Origin: Trebouxia sp. TZW2008
Taxonomy: Eukaryota > Chlorophyta > Trebouxiophyceae > Trebouxiales > Trebouxiaceae
Assembly (NCBI GenBank): GCA_002118135.1
Contig: BDIU01000172.1
Location: 242,165 to 306,164, forward strand
Length of the DNA stretch: 64,000 bases
Direction: 5' to 3'
Both the position numbers and the translations under genes were made by a program. Within the stretch, counting starts at the first letter, position 1. The number at the start of each line of letters is the position of its first letter. The notes below the pieces were generated by a model that was not told the origin of the DNA, searched no databases, and saw nothing but the letters and a program-made list of their open reading frames with translations. This document shows positions 47,045-64,000 of the stretch, piece by piece.

Positions 47045-48873
47045 CTATCTTTTGTTGACTTGACACAGGGTGGCATAGCTGCACACAAAGTCCTCCTGTC
47101 GCAACGTCTCAATGGCAGTCTTGCAGCGGCGTTGCCGCACCTTCTGAATGGCATCCTGGCAAAAGGGAAACAATGCAACTCACTCCACCAAGGGTGCAGT
47201 TCTGTAAGTCAGTTCATGCAGCAGTTCAGCAACGGCATGCACAGCAGCCAGGGGAAAAGAGAATCTGGGCTTTCAAGCACTGGCAGGCATCCAGGAGAGC
47301 CTCTGTGAGTGGCGGTGACCTGTGATGCACAGCGTTCATGCTTGTGATTCATACACTGTGGCTCAGCAAGCAATTTGAGCCCAAGGTTTACTGCTGTTCC
47401 TTTGGGCAGGCGATCAATCAAGTTTCTGCTTTACGGCGTTGTGTGTAGAGGGGGTCACCTTGCCATTGACTGCTTGCTCTGTGTACAGCAGCAGGCAGGC
47501 TGCAATTAGGCCAGCTCGGCCAACACCGCCCCTGACAGCAACATGGGTCAGTCATGCTGTTTTGAAACAGACTGCATGCACTGGCTTCAGTTTGGTGCAA
47601 TGTGTCTTTGACTGCATGGGCATGCTTGCTCGACTAGCAGCAGGCAGCACAGCAGTCAATAAAGCTCAAATGCTCTGAGCTGTTGGCGTATGACTTGTTG
47701 CACTTAACGCAGCGGGTCAAGTGCTGTAGCCTCAGCTGATTATCAATATCCACAGCCAACATCAGCTTGAATGCTGTGACTGGCAATCAAATCTGCTCCA
47801 GTGAAGCTCTAAAGTGCGTGAGGCTGTTTGCATGATGCATTGTCATCAGAACATATTGCTATTGTGACATCCCCTTGATAAGCATTCCACATGAAGCATG
47901 CCCTTGCCAGGGCACTCAAAAGAGATGCCTGAGATCAGCATATCACCTGCAATGCACTGCAATTCGGTGACCCTGGGACATCAGCTCTGCCACTTGCTGC
48001 ACAACCTGGTGCGTCTCTTGGATGCATGCAGGCGCAGCCATCTCAATGATGGGAAAGGTAATCAACTTTAACCCTCCCTTCTGCAGTGCTTTCTTGTAAT
48101 CTCTCAAGCCAAAGCTCTGCTGACAGGCAAGAGCCCAGTGACTAATCAACCTTGGCAGCGGCACAAGCGGTGAGTAGAGAGGTGCAAAACAGCAAGTATG
48201 ACTAGTCAAACGCCAAATGGTACCACACTCATGGCATGTGGTTCCTGCACATGGTGCTTGTAAGTCTGAGTGTGCAGACAAATGCCACACTGTGTATGCT
48301 TCAATCTGCGTTGCAACAGGTGCTGACTGACCCGTAGCTCTGCTAAGTTCAGTAAGCATAGTATACATGTTACACCAAAACCATCCCTTAGGCGATGGAG
48401 ATCTTCCTGCAAGTCTCTGGTATGCTTCACTCCATCCCTGACTACACACTTGCCTGGGCAGAAGCAAAGACTGAGCTGTCCACCTGTGACATAGAAACCA
48501 GGGATTTTAGCACTGCTTGTACTGCTTTTAAAAGCAGCTGATAATACGAGTCTGTCCCTGCTGATGCAAGTGAATTTCAACACTGGCGTCCTGACAAGGA
48601 GGATGCAGAGACTTGCTTAGAAGGGATGCATTTCTTCCGCGTGCACCTGGCGAGGTCACAGGACCTCACTAGTAAGCATGTAAATGACAATGATGATGAT
48701 GACGCAATGATGGTGATGCCAAAAAGGGTAGCGAGATTTGAATGGTAGCGAGATTTGGCTGCTTCCTGACCTTTCCATGTGCAGATGTGTGAGAGAGTGA
48801 TGGGGTGACTGCTTGAAGTGCGTACTGGCAGCTGCTGCCCAGCTGACCCCAACTTGCTACGCGCAAGAGTCAT
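47045..48873 (-). CDS. KAP/CDKN3-like dual-specificity phosphatase
   Basis: Exons 48771-48873, 48332-48483, 47947-48116, 47459-47531 and 47045-47155 join in phase to 202 aa. The CX5R signature HCRGGVGRAGLIAACLLLY spans the third exon border (HC + R). It is preceded by LITFPIIEMAAPACIQE, where the general-acid Asp of many DSPs would sit and is not obvious. The N-terminal part has GGQLSLCFCPGKC and RDLQEDLHRLRDGFGVTCIL, and the C-terminal part DAIQKVRQRRCKTAIETLRQ, which fit the KAP/CDKN3-type branch. Such enzymes dephosphorylate phospho-Tyr/Thr, KAP acting on CDKs. The substrate here is unknown. The gene is compact, soluble and lacks a targeting signal. Confidence 0.82.
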
Positions 48874-49596
48874 GACACAACCGCCAAGTCAAGACGGCTT
48901 TGGACAGCTGAAGATGCAAACATCAGCGCCAGTGCTAAACGCTAGGCTGCTGCTTTACGTGCTGTGTTCAGGATATTTGATCTAGGCTCTGAGAGGCTGT
49001 CGCGGGGCACTTCTGATGCACTTCCTGGAGTGGCTATTCTCAAGAACAGCCTGCTAATGACACACGGTGATCCCGGTTGCTTCTGTCTAGTGTATCAGCG
49101 AATTGCTCTTGAAGTCCGTGCACATTGCAAATGAGTCACCAAGCGGTACAAGCGCTTCAGTCAGCGTATGTCAAGCTGTTGGATCTGACGCAAGCTTGTG
49201 CCCACCTGCACGAGAATGAGCAAGACGACCCTTCATCGAGCTCAGAAGACACACGCTAGCAATCAAACATCGCTAGTGCATGTCACAAAGCAAGCTACAT
49301 CCGCGAAGCTCTGCAGAGGAAATTCACCCTGGCTGTGGCGATGCTTTTGAATCCAGTTGCATGCTTTGCAAATGCAATTTGAATGATACAGCTACATCGG
49401 CCTGGCTCAGCATTGTGTCGCAGTTCAGAGTCGCCGAGCATTTTGCTGCAATTCGGCAGTGCGAGGTAGCGATGTCTTTCAACGCTTCTGACAGCATGCC
49501 AATGTGAAACCTTTCAAAAACTCAGCTTTGTCGCTAACGGCATGGCGACTTCGCATGGCGTTGCATAGCTGGCCTTTTGCTCGATAATGCACCCTG
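48874..49596. promoter_or_regulatory. Divergent promoter region between phosphatase and mannosyltransferase genes
   Basis: 723 bp between divergent starts. A short open frame at 49132-49260 (42 codons) has no motif and no donor in phase with the next gene. No specific regulatory site recognised. Confidence 0.45.
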
Positions 49597-52500
49597 ATGT
49601 CATTTTCAAAGCATCCGAGAATATTGTTGCCATTGCTGCTTTTCTGTTTGCATCACCTCTGCCGCATTCATGCTAGCAACAGCTCAGACTGTAGGCGTCA
49701 GCATGTAGGGACACTGCAGTCAGTCAGAAATGGCAGCATGACCGTCATGCATGCAAAGCATAAGCAGGCGGGTTTGTTGACCACAAGAAAAAGCATGCGC
49801 CACATACATAGCCTATTATAACATGCATCCAGCTTATATTTGTTGAGCAGGAGCATCAGAACGAGAATTGTTTTTCACTTCTGGTTCTGGTCATCGCCAA
49901 GGATAACAATAGCTGGGGGAGCAACAGGGGCTTCGTGCACTTCCTGCAGCTGCTTTTGAACGTCACAAAGCAAGCTGCAGACACGAAGCTATCGCTTGGT
50001 CTGTCCATCTCAGATGCAACAGCCTATGCCGATTTGAGGTAAATTGTGCACTGCTGATTTGTACTGATAAGAGGTGCACAGCTTTCCTCCAAACAGTGAC
50101 GTGGATGCTGTGCACGACTCACGGTGCTGATGGCAAGCACTGCTGCTTCCATTGTGTTACAGTTCTTGCTATATATCGACAGATTGGTGCTTTGAGACGA
50201 CCTGTACTTTGTTGGTTACTGCAGTGACATTTGCCTCAAGCCTGTCAGTGAGGGTTTTTGCTGATCATTTGACATGTTCCATGCTAATCACCACTTGCTC
50301 GAGCCCTGACAGTCAAAGGGTCTTGCTGATTGTTTCAGAGTTGTTTCATGCTGCAGGTGCAGCTTAGCAAATGCATATGAGGCTCCTGACCAGCTCCAAA
50401 CCTTCAAAACAGCAGATCATGCTTTATGCTGCAAGTGCAGCTTGGCACATGCATCCAGGGCTTTTGACCAGCTCCAAATCTACAAAAGCAGCAGATCACC
50501 CCAGAAAGGCAGCACTGGTCCAGGACTGCCTGCAAAAGCTACATATGACTTGTTTTATGCTGCAGGTGCAGCTTAGCACATGCATCTGAAGCTCCTGTCC
50601 AGCTCCAAAACTGCAAAAGCAGCAGAGCAGGCTCCAGAAAGGCAGCACCAGTCCAGGGTTGCCTGCAGCAGTTACAAATTCACGTATTTTATGCTGCAGG
50701 TGCAGCTTAGCAAATGCATCCAAGGCTCCTGACCAGACCCAAATCTGCAAAAACAGCAGACCATGCTTTATGCCGCAGGTGCAGCTTAGCACATGCATCC
50801 AAGGCTCCTGACCAGCTCCAAATCTGCAAAAATAGCAGATCAGACCCCAGAAAAGCAGCACCAGTGCAGGACTGCCTGCAAAAGCTACAAATACAGCAAG
50901 TCTTGCTGCTGCACAGCCCAGAGGAACCACAGCTAGCAGGTCTCGCAGAGAAGACAAAGCGCTCAACAGAAGGGCAAATGCTGCGGCGGCGTGGGCTAGC
51001 TCGCCTACGCAATCAATTGTTGATCAGGTGCTGACAAACAGGCAAAGCCCTCATGTCATTTGAGTTGTTGCTGGATCATGTATGACTGACAGACCATCTC
51101 TGGACGGGATTCGCAATGAATCATGTGGTTTGAACAACCAACACCTTGGACTTGGATGCTGTGTGACTGTTTGTATGCATTGCTGCACGTCTGGATGCCC
51201 TTGAAATAGTTCTCCAATATCTGTTCTTGCAAGCTAGTTTCCAGATTGCAGAATTGATGCACATACCTGTACCTTCGCAAAATCAAGTATTTGCACTGCA
51301 GGGCTTCGACTGATGAAGATGCAGTTCTGTGGATAGATTCAGACATCATTTCTGCCCCTCAAGAAATGCTCCCAAAGATGATTGCCAGCAACCTAGACAT
51401 CATCACGCCAAATTGCTACTTTCAAGATACAAGCTGGCCTAAATGGCGCCAGAAGCTGTGGTACTTTGACTACAACGTGTTTCAAGGTCAGCAGGGCAGG
51501 CAGCACATGCTGTTGTGGCTGTTTCACTGTTGGAAGCTATGTTCAGCCAAATGTCTTGGCAATTTCACGTCAGGAGTTTAAGTTGATGATTGGTCTGTCG
51601 GCTGAAGTTGGCATGGCATGTACAGCAAGAGACACATGTCTTGTTCAGAGCTGAACTTCCTGAAAGCTGCCCATGCAGGTGCACCCTGGCGGCCATCACC
51701 TGAGGATGTTCAGCAGGTATGTCATGCTCAAGAGCATTGCAATCTGTCAGTTGTGGATGCAATGTCTGTAATTCTGTCTACTGTGCAAGCAGAGTTTGTA
51801 AGTGGCGACAGAATTGCTTGTACTGCAACTTCAGGCAGCTTGTTTATGTCCTGTTACGTAATTGCAAGCGAGTATATGCTTCAGCTGTGAGTCAAGCGGA
51901 CCTGAGGCTGTCTGCAGCTGCAAATGTGATGAAGTGTTCTGTGCCTGTTTAATGTGCTGCTGCTGTCAGTCACGAGCACTTCAGTGCAACTTCAGAGAGC
52001 GTCAGCTCTGCTGCTGCAGCACATGTGTACACCAGGCACCAGCCTTCTGCTTCATGCTTCCTCTATAATTTGAAGTTTTGCTGCAGATTGCTGACGGAAG
52101 GGCCTTTCCACAGAAAAGCAAAATCAACAGGCATGGCAATCTGCTATTCTTAGATGAGCTTGAAACAAGCTCAGAAGAAGTTGTTGAGGTAAACGAGCAC
52201 TGTGATCCCCACTACTGCTATTCTGCCATATGCATGGTTTGGTTGGTCAACAGCTGCAAGCTAGAAGCACACAATGCAAGTGACTCACCAAGCATGGTCA
52301 CCTGAAGGCATGAGAGGCTTCTCGTCTGCCATGTGATCTGCGCACGAGTAGAGCAGCATGAGTGTGCGCTTGTGTTTGAGACAATGCAGGCAAATCCTTA
52401 TTGACTCTTGATGTATGGACCCCTGTTGGGTCCTGAAGACATTAAAGCTCGTCAATTAATTAATGGTGAGGCGCGAGATGCTGTGTGCGCTTTGCAGCTG

Positions 52501-52707
52501 ACCAGTGTGGGCGGTACAATGCTGTTTGTCAGAGCTCAAGTGCACCGTGATGGCGTGAATTTCCCAGTGGCAAACATCGTTGGGTCAGAATGGGAAAGGC
52601 AAGGGTATCTAGGATTGGAGACAGAAGGCATATGTTGGGTTGCCAAGTTCCTGGGGTACAAATGCTGGGGCATGCCACACAGCATCATCATGCATGATGC
52701 TGTTTAA
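49597..52707 (+). CDS. Anp1/Mnn9/Van1-family glycosyltransferase
   Basis: Seven exons (49597-49704, 49851-50038, 50779-51027, 51302-51486, 51679-51716, 52087-52188, 52498-52707) join in phase to 359 aa. Residues 6-26 form a hydrophobic signal anchor, as expected for a type II Golgi enzyme. The domain shows FVHFLQLLLNVTKQA, LSLGLSISDATAYADL, RRRGLARLRNQLLI, AVLWIDSDIIS (the metal-binding DxD), LDIITPNCYF, VGGTMLFVRAQVHRDGVNFP and LETEGICWVAKFLGYKCWGM, all in the Anp1-family order. Yeast members extend mannan outer chains on N-glycans; the algal substrate is unknown. Exon 5 is very small (38 nt). Exon 6 content (DGRAFPQKSKINRHGNLLFL) is less conserved. The intron before exon 3 is filled with copies of exon 3. 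Confidence 0.87.
50340..50778 (+). repeat. Four tandem copies of the 5' end of mannosyltransferase exon 3
   Basis: The exon 3 start (GCAGGTGCAGCTTAGCACAT at 50775) recurs at about 50353, 50429, 50562 and 50693. Spacings alternate between about 76-80 bp (short unit ending in CATGCTTTATGCTGCA) and about 131-133 bp (long unit with CCAGAAAGGCAGCAC...GTCCAGG). Copies keep the acceptor and the GACCAGCTCCAAATCTGCAA word; several keep the frame for tens of codons. Confidence 0.92.
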
Positions 52708-53272
52708 GCCAATGCATAGCAAGCCATGACTACTCTCAACAGATGCTCGTATACCACTCAAGTTTTCCGGCAACGCACGACATGAATGACAAGCTGTTGT
52801 GAATGCAAAGCGGTGTTGCAGACTGTGTGGCGGCTGAATGTGTTGACCAGCCTGAACGCTTCACCACTTGCTCATGACACGCACAGAGCCTGCTGCATGC
52901 GTGTGGTGTTGCCTTTTCGTACTACAACTGACCCCAACATCGAGGCCTTGCTATCATACATTCACGAGTTGGCAAAGAGGCTGCTGCCATCCTGCATATG
53001 TGTACTCCGTCATGCGGACCATCTTGCATTTTGTAAATTACATGCATACGGTGCTGGGGGTGAAAAACATAGGATCCCTGCCTTGTATGTACATGCAAGT
53101 TACTATTGATGCAGTGTTCTTGTGTTACAACTGACTCCAAGGTCGAGGCCTTGCTATCATACATTCACGAATTTTGCAAAGAGGCTGCTGCCATCCTGCA
53201 TATGTGTGTTCATTCATGAGGACCATCCTGCGTTTTGCACGCTGCAAGTCAAAAGTCAATTCAGCAATGTGA
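52708..53272. other. Convergent 3' region between mannosyltransferase and mtHSP70
   Basis: Holds 3' flanks and a duplicated ~125-bp block (annotated separately). No gene seen. Confidence 0.45.
52921..53248 (+). repeat. Direct duplication of a ~120-bp block, 203 bp apart
   Basis: 52926-53040 and 53128-53240 share CGAGGCCTTGCTATCATACA, GGCTGCTGCCATCCTGCATA and GAGGACCATC/GCGGACCATC in order, about 88% identical by eye. I find no exon of the neighbouring genes that matches it. Confidence 0.9.
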
Positions 53273-63148
<9,876 letters not shown>

Positions 63149-64000
63149 CGCTGCGACTTACTGATCGCACAGCTTATCGCCCATGCGAAGCCGCCTGACT
63201 TAGTGCTCACAACGGCCAGGGCCACAACAGGCAGTAATGTCGCAATGATGTCGACACTTCCGCGCCTCGCAAACCTTTATGAAACGCCATTAGCAACCCT
63301 GGACGTTTCTCGATTTTGCATGGCTGCAACCTGCACTGCAAGAGCGTGCATCACCCTGCTTGACTCTAATGGCTCTTTTGCACTTGCTGGTCACCTGGTC
63401 ATCTGAAGACGTAGCTCAATCATGTAATGTGGACAAAGATCATTGCCTCTGCATGCCTTTATGTGCAATGCAGTGCACTTGCGCGAGGTCTACCACAATG
63501 ATTGTCTTGTTGGACATGGCTGACCACTTGCAAGGCATGCGTGGTATGTTTCAGACGCTTCATAACATAGCTGCTGCAAGCTCTTGCTGTCATGAGATGG
63601 GCAGCAGAATGGCACGTATCAAGACTGCGCATACATGCATGTCTGAATCATATGATGATCAATGTGGTCACACAGCAACATTGCAGCAGTGTTCAAATCA
63701 GCACCTTGCCATCTAGCTAGCAATGCTTTCAATCCCACATGCGCTGTGTAACAATGGTCTAGGAGCGCTTATGGTATAAACAGCATTGCAACAGTGTCAC
63801 TGCCGCAAACATCTGAAATGAAAGTGCCTCAACTTCTATATATATATATTTGCAACACTGACCACTGACCATAGGGTATTTCCAGTGTTATCCAGTGTTA
63901 TGTCATGGTCATAGGGTTTGGCGTTACAGATTGGGAATGGCAGAACTCTGCAATTGCCATAGGGTCTGTTTTAAACATTCAAACCATGGTAGGGTTCCTG
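63149..64000. other. Right-edge intergenic region
   Basis: Upstream of mtHSP70 on the minus strand. Short plus-strand frames have no recognisable motifs. There is a (TA)n tract at 63839-63848 and spaced CCATAGGGT words near the end. Confidence 0.4.
63865..63998 (+). repeat. Spaced CCATAGGGT words
   Basis: (C/T)CATAGGGT occurs at about 63869, 63909 and 63957, and CCATGGTAGGGT at about 63985, spaced 30-50 bp. This may be the edge of a degenerate minisatellite that continues outside the window. Confidence 0.4.

Noticed and set aside
48484..48583. Alternative start of the phosphatase at 48583 by reading through without splicing
   Set aside because: The exon at 48771-48873 joins in phase and gives a better family-like N-terminus. 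The read-through form remains possible but is less likely.
49132..49260. 42-codon frame starting MSHQAVQALQSAYVKLLDLT as first exon of the mannosyltransferase
   Set aside because: It has no donor that joins exon 2 in phase, whereas the frame at 49597 gives a signal anchor and a phase-correct donor (GTAGGG at 49705).

Overview
The window is nuclear DNA from a green alga (Chlorophyta, probably a trebouxiophyte-like lineage). Genes are dense, sit on both strands, and are split by many short GT-AG introns. Base composition looks close to 50% GC by eye. The gene set combines plant-like traits (tandem-domain GTP cyclohydrolase I, ADF/cofilin, LEA-type stress proteins, a plastid transit peptide) with two ciliary genes (IFT139 and CEP120). 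The organism therefore very likely still builds cilia, for example in zoospores or gametes. The species cannot be fixed from sequence alone.

Layout, left to right: plastid LEA-like protein (-, 325-1029); tandem GTP cyclohydrolase I (-, 1750-4229); ADF/cofilin with a long N-terminal extension (+, 5053-6476); IFT139/TTC21 (-, 6783-20243, about 23 exons); tRNA-Trp(CCA) (+, 20900-20971); an unrecognised multi-exon gene (+, 21427-23193); PER1/PGAP3 GPI-anchor remodelling protein (-, 24516-25680); ten-exon LEA-like protein (+, 26257-30973); CEP120 (-, 31662-40145); CS-ankyrin-TPR co-chaperone-like protein (+, 40533-46461); KAP/CDKN3-like dual-specificity phosphatase (-, 47045-48873); Anp1/Mnn9-type mannosyltransferase (+, 49597-52707); mitochondrial HSP70 (-, 53273-63148). 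Many neighbours are head-to-head and share short promoter regions.

Exon boundaries were worked out by hand from splice sites, reading phase and remembered family alignments. Most junctions close in phase. In several cases the summed exon length gives a whole protein of the expected size: IFT139 about 1,316 aa, PER1 351, mannosyltransferase 359, phosphatase 202, ADF 309, GCH 515, ten-exon LEA 560.

The most striking pattern is in the introns. In at least five unrelated genes (IFT139, CEP120, CS-ANK-TPR, mannosyltransferase, mtHSP70), real exons are accompanied by strings of two to six diverged copies of that same exon, or of one end of it plus its flanking intron. Units are roughly 75-220 bp and locally tandem. 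Copies range from nearly intact with usable splice sites to frameshifted or badly eroded. This looks like a genome-wide process of serial exon-fragment duplication and decay. It is the best candidate here for something not previously described.
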